From Lujinxingia sediminis (GTDB lineage Bacteria > Myxococcota_A > Bradymonadia > Bradymonadales > Bradymonadaceae), in assembly GCF_004005565.1 (NCBI RefSeq), contig NZ_SADD01000001.1:372001-436000 (forward strand): DNA of 64,000 nt. Direction: 5' to 3'. The notes beneath the pieces were generated by a model. The model did not search any database and was not told the DNA's origin. It saw only the letters and a list, made by a program, of their open reading frames with translations. Shown piece after piece: positions 27,427 through 36,227 of this stretch (the first letter of the stretch is position 1; each line of letters starts with the position of its first letter). The translations under genes were made by a program, and so were the position numbers.

Positions 27427-27460
27427 AAAAAGCCGCACCCCGAAAGGGGTGCGGCTTTTT
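27427..27460 (-). terminator. Intrinsic terminator of tRNA-Leu(CAG)
   Basis: A 15-bp stem (AAAAAGCCGCACCCC and its complement) with a 4-base loop begins 4 bp past the tRNA 3' end on the minus strand and ends in a T5 run. The symmetric A/T runs also allow it to work on the plus strand. Confidence 0.85.
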
Positions 27461-27464
27461 AGGA

Positions 27465-27548
<84 letters not shown>

Positions 27549-27593
27549 GTGGCTGTTGTCAGTCGTTGTTGCGACGTCCAACGTGAGAAGGGT

Positions 27594-27620
27594 TCTATAG
27601 CTGGTGGTTGGTTGTGTCAA
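27594..27620 (-). promoter_or_regulatory. Candidate promoter of tRNA-Leu(CAG)
   Basis: On the minus strand TTGACA (27615-27620) is followed by a TATAGAAC run. Taking TAGAAC as the -10 gives a 17-bp spacer; TATAGA gives 15 bp. It sits about 45-70 bp upstream of the tRNA. Confidence 0.6.
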
Positions 27621-27756
27621 CGCTAAAAATGCAAAAAAATCATCCGCGCTGTCACTTTGATAATTCCAGGCCCCGGACATAGAGTCAGCGCATCGGAGGG
27701 CCCTCCGCTTTTGAGGGCCCGGGACCGATGATTCGGTATGATCGAGAGGAGCGACG

Positions 27757-28329
27757 ATGATGGCCACAGATCCCCTGGCGAAGCTTAAGCGGGCGATGGA
27801 GCTGGGCAGCCAACGCCCCACGCTCTGGTGGGAGGAGGCCCCCGAGGGCGATCCACTCGCTGCGCTTCAGGCGCTTGTAAAGCGCGGCGATGCGCGTGGC
27901 GAAGAGCAGCCTGTCGAGGGGTTGCTCGATTTGATGGCGCAGGCCCGCGATCTGCCTGCGCCTCAGCCCTGGACGGCAGGGCAGGGCGATCCTCTTGAGC
28001 GCCTTCGCGCCCTCTGGCAACACCCCGAGACGTCTTCGGTCCCGGCGACCTTCGCGCCGTCGCGCCCTGAGAGCTCTCAGCAGGCGCAAAGCTCGCCGAC
28101 CAGCGCTCCTGATGTTGCCTCGCCGTCACCCGTCTCTCCATCGCTTGAAGTAGGCGACAAGGCCGCTGACGCGCTGGGAGCGCAGGTGTATCGATCTCTG
28201 CGCGAGCGCCCGCTCTCCGGTGAGCTCCGTGCTACCGCGGCCGCTCAACTCGCTGCGATCTTAAGTACGCGGCCCGGCGAGGACCCCGAGCTTCGCGCTA
28301 TCCTGGACTTGCTGATCTTCGAGCGTTGA
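27757..28329 (+). CDS. Hypothetical cytoplasmic protein
   Basis: This 190-residue protein has no signal peptide or membrane segment. The start has GAGGAG upstream, and two adjacent ATG codons are both possible. The N-terminal half contains short repeated helical motifs: DPLAKLKRAMELG, DPLAALQALVKRG and DPLERLRALWQHP, three copies of a D-P-L-x-x-L/K-x-x-L unit. A Ser/Pro/Gln-rich linker (about 95-130) leads to a C-terminal helical domain (LRERPLSGELRATAAAQLAAIL). I recognise no family. It is flanked by the divergent tRNA-Leu gene and by a tiny membrane protein gene. Confidence 0.65.
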   Translation: MMATDPLAKLKRAMELGSQRPTLWWEEAPEGDPLAALQALVKRGDARGEEQPVEGLLDLMAQARDLPAPQPWTAGQGDPLERLRALWQHPETSSVPATFAPSRPESSQQAQSSPTSAPDVASPSPVSPSLEVGDKAADALGAQVYRSLRERPLSGELRATAAAQLAAILSTRPGEDPELRAILDLLIFER

Positions 28330-28516
28330 ACGCGCTGCCTTTGTGGCGACCGACTTGATGGGGGGCGATCCGCGTTTACGTTGACGCTGTGGCGATGCGA
28401 GGCCCCCCGCTTCCCCTCGTCGCGAGAGTGTCGGCCCGATGCCGGCGCGCGCCCTATCGCACCATCCTGGGTGTGGAGGCGTTTGAAGTCGACCCCGAAC
28501 CAATCAGGAGGACGAC

Positions 28517-28672
28517 ATGATTGAGTGGATTGTCATGGCATTCTTTATCGGCGTTCCCTTGCTTTTGCTTGTGGGTGCCGGTGTGGCAATGGTCCGCCAG
28601 CGACGCGAAACATTTCGGGTGGCCGACGCCGAGCCAACAGCAGGAGACCTGCCGGGCTCCTCACCCCCGTGA
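28517..28672 (+). CDS. 51-residue single-pass membrane microprotein
   Basis: This ORF is short but well formed. AGGAGG lies 6 bases before ATG 28517, giving a very strong ribosome binding site. The peptide begins MIEWIVMAFFIGVPLLLLVG, continuing to about residue 25, as one transmembrane helix. A basic stop-transfer patch (RQRRE) and a short polar Ala/Gly/Pro tail follow. A small inner-membrane peptide with the N-terminus outside is predicted. The function is unknown; it could be an accessory subunit or regulatory peptide. The next gene on this strand is 1.8 kb away, so it appears to be a single-gene unit, with a terminator at 28865-28902. Confidence 0.6.
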   Translation: MIEWIVMAFFIGVPLLLLVGAGVAMVRQRRETFRVADAEPTAGDLPGSSPP

Positions 28673-28864
28673 AGGAATCTGCGATCTGGCATCTGGGGGT
28701 GTTCGAGTTGGGGTGAGGCCTGAACAGGGGGGGCTTTGGGGCCAGGTGCTCGTATCCATGCATGGCGTCGCTGTCAGCGATGTTGCGAACGCACCCGATT
28801 GATGGCGGAACCATGCGGAGAGGGTGGGCCAGGAGAAGATGATTTGTGTCGTTGATTCAACCAG

Positions 28865-28902
28865 AACGCCCGAGGGGGAGCTCTCCCCTGGGGCGTTTTT
28901 GC
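28865..28902 (+). terminator. Intrinsic terminator downstream of the microprotein
   Basis: AACGCCC pairs with GGGCGTT and an inner AGGGG with CCCCT, followed by T5. It lies 190 bp after the microprotein stop; the intervening region has no supported gene. Confidence 0.7.
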
Positions 28903-28933
28903 TTTAAGCCTGAACACAGGTCTGCCGGCCAGG

Positions 28934-30343
28934 TCATCGCTTGAGGATTTCGGCCAACAAGAGTTCATCCAGGCCCTCGAGCTCCCGCAGGCGCGCCGCG
29001 AGGGTGGGTTCGGCAAAGATGCGGATCTTCTTCACCACTGCGATAAAGTCGTCCTGAATGCCAGCCACCACCTGCGAGAGCTCGTGCAGCGGATAGTGGC
29101 GGCGGCCGCGCACCTCGGGGTAGACCACGTCGATCGTATCGATGCGGTCTTTGTCGCGAGGCGGGATGTCGATGATCAGTGCCGCCGGGTGCAGGGGCAC
29201 GCCCAGGGCCGAGCCCAGGCGCGCACTCAGGCGTGCGGTCAAATCAAAGAGCTGCGCCCGCTCCATCGCATAGATCGTCTCGTAGGCGCGCTGCTTGTCG
29301 CGCTCCGCATAGATCCGGCTGTAGGTGGCCACCCGCTTGTAGAGCCGCCGACGGGTGGTCTGAAGTCCGCCCAGCAGAAAGCGCGGCGCGCTGGGGTCGG
29401 GCGACTGATCGAAGATCCATCGGAGGAGCTGCTCATCATCACAGCTCAGCAGCGTGCCCAGAAAGTCCTCCGGGTCGAGCTGCGTGCGGCTATGGAACGC
29501 CGCGATCGCGTTCTCAACCATGGCGCTGGCCGCGCGCACGGTGTGGTGCCAGTACACCTCACTGAACATCGTGTAGCGGCTGAACACGAACATCTCGGCG
29601 GGCACCTTCCCTTTGGCGGCGATCGCCAGTCCATCCTCGCGGGCATTGAGGGTGAGGTTGGCCAGCAGGCGCTCCCGATCGTAGGTGCGACCGTAAGGGA
29701 CGCCGATATGGTGGGAGTCGCGCTCCAGGTAGTCCATCTTGTCGGCGTCGATGGTACCGCTGATGATCGAGTGCAGGAGTCGATCAACCTGGGAGGGCTT
29801 CTCCCCCAGAGCTCCGGTGCAAAGTGCGATGACCCGCTCGGGATTGACACCCCAGTCCCGCTTGAGAATGTCGGCGATGGTACGATGGCCGCGTAGAGCC
29901 TCAAACTCCCCCATGATGATGCGGCCGCCGACTTCTTCATGGCGGGGCGTGTCTTCACCTTTGAGGTGCAGCGCCTCCAGACTATGCGCGAAGGGGTAGT
30001 GGCCGATGTCGTGCAAGAGACCGGCGGCCAGCACACTGAGCAGATCTTCCTCACTCAGGGAGCTGGCCAGTTGCGGCAGTCGCCCCAGCGACTGTAAAAA
30101 CCAGCGCGTACATCCGTAGACCCCCAGTGAATGCTCAAAACGCGTGTGCACCGCGCCCGGGTACACAAGGTGGGTGGGGCCCAGCATACGGATGCGCCGA
30201 AGGCGCTGAAACGCGGGGTGATCGAGGATCGCTTCGACCCGCGATGTCAGCGCGATGTTACGCAATTCAGGGACGCGCACGGTGGTGGCGAATGCGTCAG
30301 CTCGCAGCTCCGGGAGGCTGCTGAAAGAAGATGCGTGGGGCAT
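28934..30343 (-). CDS. HD-domain dNTP triphosphohydrolase-like protein
   Basis: This 469-residue protein is of the dGTPase/SAMHD1-like HD group. Metal ligands are visible: His 71 in HTRFEHSLGV, His-Asp 111-112 in GLLHDIGHYPFAHSLE, and Asp 200/204 in DADKMDYLERDSHHIGVPYG. These motifs are shared by SAMHD1-like proteins such as YwfO. Such enzymes cleave dNTPs to nucleoside and triphosphate, affecting dNTP pools and phage replication; substrate choice is not readable here. ATG 30343 is preferred to a TTG at 30361. The C-terminal third (residues about 330-469) is helical and typical of the family. The gene is divergent from the GST-like gene, with 92 bp between starts. Confidence 0.9.
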   Translation of the reverse strand: MPHASSFSSLPELRADAFATTVRVPELRNIALTSRVEAILDHPAFQRLRRIRMLGPTHLVYPGAVHTRFEHSLGVYGCTRWFLQSLGRLPQLASSLSEEDLLSVLAAGLLHDIGHYPFAHSLEALHLKGEDTPRHEEVGGRIIMGEFEALRGHRTIADILKRDWGVNPERVIALCTGALGEKPSQVDRLLHSIISGTIDADKMDYLERDSHHIGVPYGRTYDRERLLANLTLNAREDGLAIAAKGKVPAEMFVFSRYTMFSEVYWHHTVRAASAMVENAIAAFHSRTQLDPEDFLGTLLSCDDEQLLRWIFDQSPDPSAPRFLLGGLQTTRRRLYKRVATYSRIYAERDKQRAYETIYAMERAQLFDLTARLSARLGSALGVPLHPAALIIDIPPRDKDRIDTIDVVYPEVRGRRHYPLHELSQVVAGIQDDFIAVVKKIRIFAEPTLAARLRELEGLDELLLAEILKR

Positions 30344-30435
30344 GCTTACAAGTCCGATCAAGCTGGCCAGCCCGTCGAACTGGCGTTATGGGAGGGGAAT
30401 CATGACGAACGATGAGTTCCCCGGGAGGATCGCCT

Positions 30436-31515
30436 ATGTCCTATGAATTATTCATCAGCCGCGCCAGCCCCTATTCGATGAAGATCGCTGCGATGATGGC
30501 CTACATGGGGGTAGAGCATCGGCTGACCATCCAGAATGCGCTGAATCGCTACGCGGTGATCCGACGGCTCTCTGGACGCACGATGGTGCCGATGTTGCGG
30601 CGCGATGACTGGGCATTGAGCGACTCCACCGCGATTGCCCGTCACCTGATGCGCCGTGCCGACGTTCGCCGCCCGCTATGGATGCCCGAGGGTATCGACA
30701 CGCTGAGTCTGTTGCTGGAGGACTTCGCTGATGAATGGATGGTGCGCTGGATGGCCCTCTCCCGTTGGATGCACAGCGAGGACTGCCGTCATGTCGAGCG
30801 TATCATCGGAGGAGAGCTCAGCGCAGGGCTTCCCGGGGTGGGGGGGCTTGTGGGGAGTGCCGCGCGTGCTGCGGTGGTCGCACGCCTGGAGGGGGTGGGG
30901 GTGAGCGAGGCCAACCGCCCGACGCTGATGGCCAGTGCGCATCGCACGTTGGAGGCATTGGAGTTGGCCCTGGAAGACGGGCGCCTCTACCTCTTCGGGG
31001 ATCGAGCGTCATTGGCGGACTTCGGCATCTTCGGCCCGCTCGGGCAGTACGGCAATGACCCCACCGGGGCCAGGATGCTGGCCTCGTCGAACTATACCCG
31101 CCTTCGTGCCTATCTGGGACGCTTCGACGCCATGCTCGACGGGCGCGTGGTCGAAGGGCAGGCCACCGATGCGCCGCTTGATGCTCTGGAGGCGCTGATG
31201 GCCGAAGCTCTGGGGACCTACTGGGAGGTGATGGTGGCCAACCTGGAGGCTCTTCACCGGAAGAAACGGCCGGCTACCTCAGAAGCGCGACTCCTCGATG
31301 GTGCGAGCTTTGTGTTTGCCCCTTCGCGCTACCTCAACGGACGGCTTCAGGCGTGGTTGGAGGTCATGGAAGATGCCTACAACGCCCGCCAGGAACTCTT
31401 CGGCAACGAGGGCTCTGTGTTGGAGCGGGCCATCATCGGGCGAGTCGAGACGCTCGCCGAAAGGCCCGAGGCTGCCGACCTTCTGGCCGCGTATCCCGGG
31501 CTCGGCCTCCGCTGA
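30436..31515 (+). CDS. Glutathione S-transferase-like protein
   Basis: The protein is 359 residues. ATG 30436 follows GGGAGG; an upstream ATG at 30412 lacks one. The N-terminal about 75 residues match the thioredoxin-like GST_N fold: a beta strand ELFISR, then ASPYSMKIAAMMAYMGV, with Ser where CPxC/CPYC enzymes carry the catalytic Cys, then TMVPMLRRDDWALSDSTAIARHL containing the glutathione-binding P-loop-like VP and DS residues. The rest is an all-helical GST_C region longer than usual (about 280 residues versus 120). The extra C-terminal helices are unexplained. Detoxification is inferred from the family only. Confidence 0.8.
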   Translation: MSYELFISRASPYSMKIAAMMAYMGVEHRLTIQNALNRYAVIRRLSGRTMVPMLRRDDWALSDSTAIARHLMRRADVRRPLWMPEGIDTLSLLLEDFADEWMVRWMALSRWMHSEDCRHVERIIGGELSAGLPGVGGLVGSAARAAVVARLEGVGVSEANRPTLMASAHRTLEALELALEDGRLYLFGDRASLADFGIFGPLGQYGNDPTGARMLASSNYTRLRAYLGRFDAMLDGRVVEGQATDAPLDALEALMAEALGTYWEVMVANLEALHRKKRPATSEARLLDGASFVFAPSRYLNGRLQAWLEVMEDAYNARQELFGNEGSVLERAIIGRVETLAERPEAADLLAAYPGLGLR

Positions 31516-31716
31516 AACGCGGCATCTTTGCAGGCCAGGTTGTCGCGGTAGCGCGCCGTGCAAAAACGATCGGTTGACCCTGAAGGCGATTCATCCGATA
31601 AGGTCACGTCTTTTTGCCGGTGACGCTAAGGCCCCGGTACGACACGCGAAGTACGTCCCAGGACATCAGTTGTCGGAGTGTCTGGCATGGCTTTTGTATG
31701 CATGCCGCTGAGGTGA

Positions 31717-31746
31717 TTGACACCTGTTCTGTGGCTCCATTAAGGT
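31717..31746 (+). promoter_or_regulatory. Candidate promoter of the Cys-rich lipoprotein gene
   Basis: TTGACA (31717-31722), an 18-bp spacer and TAAGGT (31741-31746, 4 of 6 matches to the -10 consensus), 57 bp before the ATG. The rest of 31516-31716 shows no gene. Confidence 0.45.
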
Positions 31747-31803
31747 GCCCAGTCCTGCAACGAGTCAAATTTTGCCCATCGCCGGGCATCGCATGGAGGT
31801 TCT

Positions 31804-34605
31804 ATGAGTAAGTCGGTAACACAACTTTGGGCGTTGCTCGGCGTCGCTCTCATTGCGCTGATGGTATCAGCCTGTGGGCCAAACGACGTCTGTGTGAGCA
31901 ACGATGAATGCGGCGCCGGTCAGGCCTGTTTCGATGGCGAGTGCGTTCCGCAGGTCGTGGATTGCTACGATGATCTGGACTGCGGTGAGAGTTATCAACA
32001 ATGCCTCTCCGGTCAGTGTGTCAACAACACCACCTGTGACGTCACCAGCGACTGTGCTCCCGGCCAGGCATGTGATGAAGCCGGTGCCTGCGTGGAGCGC
32101 CAGTGCTCGCGCAGCAGCGACTGCCCCGGCAGCTACCTCTGCGACGAAGGCATCTGCACCACCACCCCGCGCCAGTGCCGTAACGTCGGCGAAGAGTGTG
32201 TGCCCGGTGAGCCGACCCGCTCTGGCTTCGCGTGTGAAGACCTCGGCGACGGCCCGACTTGCTACGAAACCTGCACCGAGTACCGCGTCTGTGGTGCCAA
32301 CGGGCAGGCGTCCTCCGAATTTGATTGTGGCGGTGGCCAGGCGTGTGTCTCTGCGACCACTTTGCAGAACCGCCCGGTCTGCCGCCCCTCGCAGTGCGCG
32401 GGCATTGCGACGGCTGAAGAAGACTGCGCCGAGATCATCGCCGCCAATCCGGGACTCTTCGCCGACGGCGTAAACTGTGGCATGCAAAACGGCGTGCGCA
32501 CCTGCCTGCCTGCCGGCAACGGCGAAGAGAACGATGCCTGCAACAACGCTGGGGACTGCTCTGAGGGGCTGGTCTGCGTGACCGACATTGACGCTCTGGT
32601 CGATCCGAACTCCAACTCCGGTGCTTCGTTTGTCGATGGTTTCTGCGCGCGTCCTTGCTCCGAAGACGGGCAGTGCGGCGGCGATCAGGCCTGCATCGGT
32701 GAGACCAGCGGTGCGGTGATGGGCAGCGGTTTCTGCGGCGATCGCTGCGATCCATTCGCCCACACCGGCAACCAGTGTGGCGAAGACCTGGCCTGTGCGC
32801 CGGTCGACGGAGTCGATGGCCTTTGCGGTCGTGAGAGCGACAACGCGCTTGAGCTGTATGAGAGTTGCTCCGGCAGCGGCTCATGTCCTGACAGCTCGGC
32901 TTGCATCCAGATCGAAGAAGGCGTGCGCAAGTGCCTGCCGTTGTGTGACCCGACTCTTCGCACTTCCGCGCAGCGCGACGCGAGCTGCCCCTCGGCTGAC
33001 AGCAGCGCCTACATTCAGATCGCGCACTTCGGCGCGGCGCTTCCCGCGGTGGATGTCGTGGTCGACGGTGAAGCCGTGGTCGAAGGCCTCGCCTACGGCA
33101 GCATCGCTGGCGAGGACACCTTCCTTTCGCTGCCTTCCGGTGACCGCCAGATCACGGTGCGTTCGGCTGGTAGCAACTCCGTCGTTCTCTTCGACGAGAC
33201 GCTCACCCTTGCTCGTGGTGCCGCGCTTTTGATTGGTGCGGTCGCTGACAGCAACGCCGCCACCGGGCTCTCGGTGCTGGTTTCGGAGCTGACGCGTGAG
33301 GAAGAAGTTGCTGCCGACCAGGCGCGGGTGCGCCTCGTGAACAGCGAGAACTTCCCCTCGGCCGTCGACGTGGCCTTTGTCAAAGATGGCACCGACCCGA
33401 GCGAAGCTGCTAACCGCATCAATGCTCTTGAAAACTCACTTTTTGGTGATGTCGGAAGCTATGTGAATCTGGAGGAAGGTGCCTACGATGTGTTCGTCTT
33501 CTCGCCAGGTGCGTTTGAAGCGGGCGAGGAGCTTGCGGCGATGAGCTTCAACGCGGTCGGTGGTGAAATCAGCACCGAGTTCATTATCACCGATGGCGAG
33601 GAGACCCTGGCCAGCGCCCCGTACGATTCGGCGCCGGTCGGTCGTGTGCTGGGTGGTACCTGCATTAACCTCTCGCAAGGTGCTGCTCAGATCGGTCTGG
33701 GCTTCTGCCTTGAGTCCTGCGCCAACTCCGACCAGTGGGGCGTGGGAGCCTGCAGTGGCGAGAATGATCGCTGTAACGAATTCGGCGACGGCACGGGCAT
33801 CTGCCTGGGCTCCGGTGGCAAGGCCATCAGCGAGACTTGTGAAGAGGACAGTGACTGCGTCGACGGCGCCCACTGCGATATGGACGGTGCCGGCGAAGGC
33901 GTCTGCCGCTCCTACTGCCAGCCCGAGGAGCAGACCAATAGCGCGCTCTCCTGCGATAGCGGTGAGATCTGCGTGGCGACCGCGGGCGCCGATAACTTCG
34001 GTAAGTGCCGCATCGCCTGTAACCCGGGTGCGGACAGCACCGACCCGAACTGCCCGGCCGACCAGAAGGGCTGCTTCGGCCCCGAAGGCCAGACCTACTG
34101 CCAGCCCTCCGGCGCTCTCACCGAAGGTGCCAGCTGCGGTAACCCTGAGGTTCAGAACTGCCAGCCGGGCCTTGTCTGCGCCCGCCAGGCGAACACCCTG
34201 GGTGGCTTCCTGCAGAGCCCCTTCACCGCGCCCGAGGTGCTGGGTGCCCCCGGCGGTACCTGTACCCAGGTCTGTGAACCCTTCAAGGCTGAGAGTGGCT
34301 GCCCCGACGGCTTCGCCTGCTCGCCCATCACGCCTGATGGTGCAAGCGTGACCCTGGGTCACTGCGTGGAGCGCACCGCCGCTCCGATCCGCTCGCTGGA
34401 GCCCTGCGACCTCGAGGACACCGGTAAGATGTGCGACGAGAACTCCTTCTGCATTGAAGAAGCTCTCAATTCCTGTGCCGAGCCTCAGGCTATCTGCGTG
34501 CAGCTCTGCGACTTCTTCGGTGGTGGTGGTTGCACCGACGGCACCGCCTGTGAGGCCTGGTCCGACGACGGACCTCTCTTCGGTCTCTACGGCATCTGCC
34601 GCTAA
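31804..34605 (+). CDS. Large Cys-rich lipoprotein with DUF4397 region
   Basis: This 933-residue protein has GGAGG upstream of its start, and a signal ending in the lipobox VSAC (Cys 24). Residues 25-395 are Cys-rich repeats of the form C-x(3-7)-D-C-G/x, as in DxxC-GxxC-xxGxC units (CVSNDECGAGQACFDGEC). These resemble the Cys-rich EGF- or Dickkopf-like arrays widespread on Myxococcota surface lipoproteins. Residues about 400-600 form a beta-sandwich pair matching DUF4397 (AYIQIAHFGAALPAVDVVVD; ARVRLVNSENFPSAVDVAF). A second Cys-rich block (about 620-933) closes the protein. The likely location is the outer-membrane surface; the ligand is unknown. A terminator follows. Confidence 0.9.
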   Translation: MSKSVTQLWALLGVALIALMVSACGPNDVCVSNDECGAGQACFDGECVPQVVDCYDDLDCGESYQQCLSGQCVNNTTCDVTSDCAPGQACDEAGACVERQCSRSSDCPGSYLCDEGICTTTPRQCRNVGEECVPGEPTRSGFACEDLGDGPTCYETCTEYRVCGANGQASSEFDCGGGQACVSATTLQNRPVCRPSQCAGIATAEEDCAEIIAANPGLFADGVNCGMQNGVRTCLPAGNGEENDACNNAGDCSEGLVCVTDIDALVDPNSNSGASFVDGFCARPCSEDGQCGGDQACIGETSGAVMGSGFCGDRCDPFAHTGNQCGEDLACAPVDGVDGLCGRESDNALELYESCSGSGSCPDSSACIQIEEGVRKCLPLCDPTLRTSAQRDASCPSADSSAYIQIAHFGAALPAVDVVVDGEAVVEGLAYGSIAGEDTFLSLPSGDRQITVRSAGSNSVVLFDETLTLARGAALLIGAVADSNAATGLSVLVSELTREEEVAADQARVRLVNSENFPSAVDVAFVKDGTDPSEAANRINALENSLFGDVGSYVNLEEGAYDVFVFSPGAFEAGEELAAMSFNAVGGEISTEFIITDGEETLASAPYDSAPVGRVLGGTCINLSQGAAQIGLGFCLESCANSDQWGVGACSGENDRCNEFGDGTGICLGSGGKAISETCEEDSDCVDGAHCDMDGAGEGVCRSYCQPEEQTNSALSCDSGEICVATAGADNFGKCRIACNPGADSTDPNCPADQKGCFGPEGQTYCQPSGALTEGASCGNPEVQNCQPGLVCARQANTLGGFLQSPFTAPEVLGAPGGTCTQVCEPFKAESGCPDGFACSPITPDGASVTLGHCVERTAAPIRSLEPCDLEDTGKMCDENSFCIEEALNSCAEPQAICVQLCDFFGGGGCTDGTACEAWSDDGPLFGLYGICR

Positions 34606-34647
34606 GCCGATGCATCGGGCAGCAATGCCCGGTTCTCAGAGCGATTG

Positions 34648-34680
34648 AAAAACCGCGGGCTCCGGCCCGCGGTTTTTTTA
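34648..34680 (+). terminator. Intrinsic terminator with a duplicated 3' arm
   Basis: AAAAACCGCGGGC and GCCCGCGG pair around TCCG, followed by T7. The 3' arm and T run are repeated directly at 34682-34696 (GCCCGCGG then T6), leaving a tandem copy without its 5' arm. Confidence 0.88.
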
Positions 34681-34847
34681 TGCCCGCGGTTTTTTATGCC
34701 CGCAGTGGTGCCATCCGTTGCGGACCGGGGGGGGCCATGGCAGGGGGGCTATGTGCGAGACAGTGGTGCCGCTCCACCTGACTCCGTTGCAGTCTGCCTA
34801 AGCGTCGTGAGGCCCCATGCTGTGTCGACGGGAAGCAGTCTGGCTCC

Positions 34848-34858
34848 GGGGGGGGGGG
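34848..34858. repeat. G11 homopolymer
   Basis: Eleven consecutive G residues lie in intergenic DNA 330 bp upstream of tRNA-Gln. Such runs are prone to slippage and to sequencing error. Confidence 0.8.
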
Positions 34859-34909
34859 CGAAATCGCGCTTCGATAAGTGTTCAGGGCGGTGGCACCAAA
34901 GCCTTCCGA

Positions 34910-35026
34910 ATTCCGCCTGAATATAGGAAGGGCGGAGGACGAGACAGGGTGGGACCTGGTCCCGTGCAGATTCAGCCTCAATGCTGGAAGGACGGAGGAC
35001 AAAAGGTGGTGCGACGGAGGACGAAA
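34910..35026. repeat. Imperfect 60-bp-period repeat upstream of tRNA-Gln
   Basis: Two about 36-bp blocks starting at 34910 and 34970 share ATTC-GCCT-AAT then GGAAGG-CGGAGGAC in the same order. A third partial copy (CGACGGAGGACGAAA) starts near 35011. The stretch 34698-35089 otherwise has no supported gene; its long minus-strand frame lacks any coding sign. Confidence 0.55.
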
Positions 35027-35089
35027 TGCGGTGGTACGGGGCCCCGAGACGAGCTTTGAGATCGCGTGCAGGATTTTTGATAGAACCTG

Positions 35090-35118
35090 TTGACAGGGTA
35101 GGGGGGCGGTGTTAATTA
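35090..35118 (+). promoter_or_regulatory. Candidate promoter of tRNA-Gln and rplY
   Basis: A perfect -35 TTGACA (35090-35095) is followed after a 15-bp spacer by GTTAAT (35111-35116) in a locally AT-rich patch. The spacing is short but the tRNA begins about 67 bp downstream. Confidence 0.5.
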
Positions 35119-35183
35119 AGCTGCCCACCGGGTCGGAGGAACATTCCCGACAACGGTAGCGGCGGCGAAGTTAGCCAACGCAC

Positions 35184-35255
35184 TGGGGTGTAGCCAAGTG
35201 GTAAGGCACCTGGTTTTGGTCCAGGCATTCCTAGGTTCGAATCCTAGCACCCCAG
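35184..35255 (+). tRNA. tRNA-Gln(UUG)
   Basis: This 72-nt gene has an acceptor stem TGGGGTG/CACCCCA, D loop AAGTGGTAAGG, anticodon stem CCTGG/CCAGG with loop TTTTGGT (anticodon TTG), and T arm CTAGGTTCGAATCCTAG. Discriminator G is Gln-like, as is the terminal U1-A72 pair. CCA is not encoded. It lies upstream of rplY, 216 bp away, as often seen. Confidence 0.97.
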
Positions 35256-35471
35256 CTCCAAGCCAGCTCGACGCGACGCTCTTAGGGCGCGCAACAGTCA
35301 GGAGCTGACGAGAACGACAATCGCGCTGGGCCTCTCTGGCGAGTACGAATGAGAGGTCAGCGCGTTTTTTTCGGAACGCGAGCGGCATCACAGGCCGACT
35401 ACGCATCAATCGCGCCCTCGCGCTGGTAAGCATGTTGAGCCAGCACGTCCAGGGGACCATTGGAGGATGTC

Positions 35472-36095
35472 ATGGCTTCGAATACTAAACCTACCCTGAA
35501 CGCGACGGTTCGCGCCGAGTCCGGGAAGGGCGTCGCACGCAAGCTGCGTGCGCAAGGCTTGATCCCGGCCATCTGCTACGGGACGAACACCGAGAACATC
35601 TCGCTGGCGATGGACCCGGCGGAGTTCGATAAAATCATGGACACCAAGCGTCAGATCAACTCGGTGTTCCACATTGCGCTCGACAACGGTACCACCGTTG
35701 AGAACGTGATGCTTCGCGACTACCAGTTCGACCCGATCCGTCGCGTTGTCATTCACGCCGACCTGGTCGTCGTTGATATGAATACGCCGGTTCAGGTCAG
35801 CGTGCCGATCGAGCCGACTGGCCGCGCCAAGGGCGTTCGCATGGGTGGTCGCCTTCGCGTCATCCAGCCGGTGGTCAAGATCGCTGCGTGTCCCGACGAT
35901 ATCCCTGAGGAGATCGTTGTCGACGTCACCGAGCTTGCTCCCGACGGCGCCATCATGGCCAGCGAACTGACCTACCCCGAAGGGGTTGAGCCGGCATACA
36001 AGATGGATTACGCGCTGCTGCGTATCCAGATGCCGCGCAAGAAGGTCACCAAAGAAGAAGACGCCAAGGGCAAGAAGGCCAAGAAAGCTGGCTGA
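35472..36095 (+). CDS. rplY: 50S ribosomal protein L25/Ctc
   Basis: The protein has 207 residues and is the long Ctc form: an L25 5S-rRNA-binding domain (about 1-95: LNATVRAESGKGVARKLRAQGLIPAICYG) plus a C-terminal TL5-like beta domain (about 100-190: VSVPIEPTGRAKGVRMGGRLRV). It ends in a Lys-rich tail. It binds 5S rRNA in the large subunit. ATG 35472 follows GGAGG; the earlier TTG at 35460 lies on that ribosome binding site side and is unlikely. pth follows after a terminator-like hairpin, the usual rplY-pth pairing in bacteria. Confidence 0.97.
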   Translation: MASNTKPTLNATVRAESGKGVARKLRAQGLIPAICYGTNTENISLAMDPAEFDKIMDTKRQINSVFHIALDNGTTVENVMLRDYQFDPIRRVVIHADLVVVDMNTPVQVSVPIEPTGRAKGVRMGGRLRVIQPVVKIAACPDDIPEEIVVDVTELAPDGAIMASELTYPEGVEPAYKMDYALLRIQMPRKKVTKEEDAKGKKAKKAG

Positions 36096-36123
36096 GCCTG
36101 AGCGCAGGTTGTGTACGACCTTT

Positions 36124-36168
36124 AAAAGACCGAGAGCCTTTGCTGCTCTCGGTCTTTTGATTTTTTGA
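36124..36168 (+). terminator. Terminator or attenuator between rplY and pth
   Basis: A perfect 14-bp stem (36124-36137 with 36145-36158), 7-base loop, then GATTTTTT. It lies only 60-100 bp before the pth start, so it may set the rplY/pth ratio by partial read-through. Confidence 0.8.
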
Positions 36169-36227
36169 GCGGGAGTGTTCAGGTGTTCGAGTGGTTTCGC
36201 CGGCTTCTGGCTCCGAAGGAGGATGGG

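Noticed and set aside
27136-27462. A 108-codon plus-strand frame near the tRNA-Leu(CAG) terminator
   Set aside because: It begins inside the lipoprotein gene and passes through two hairpins and a terminator, so it is not a plausible gene.
34694-35128. A 144-codon minus-strand frame upstream of tRNA-Gln
   Set aside because: It is made of repeats and a homopolymer run, has no ribosome binding site and shows no coding-like sequence.
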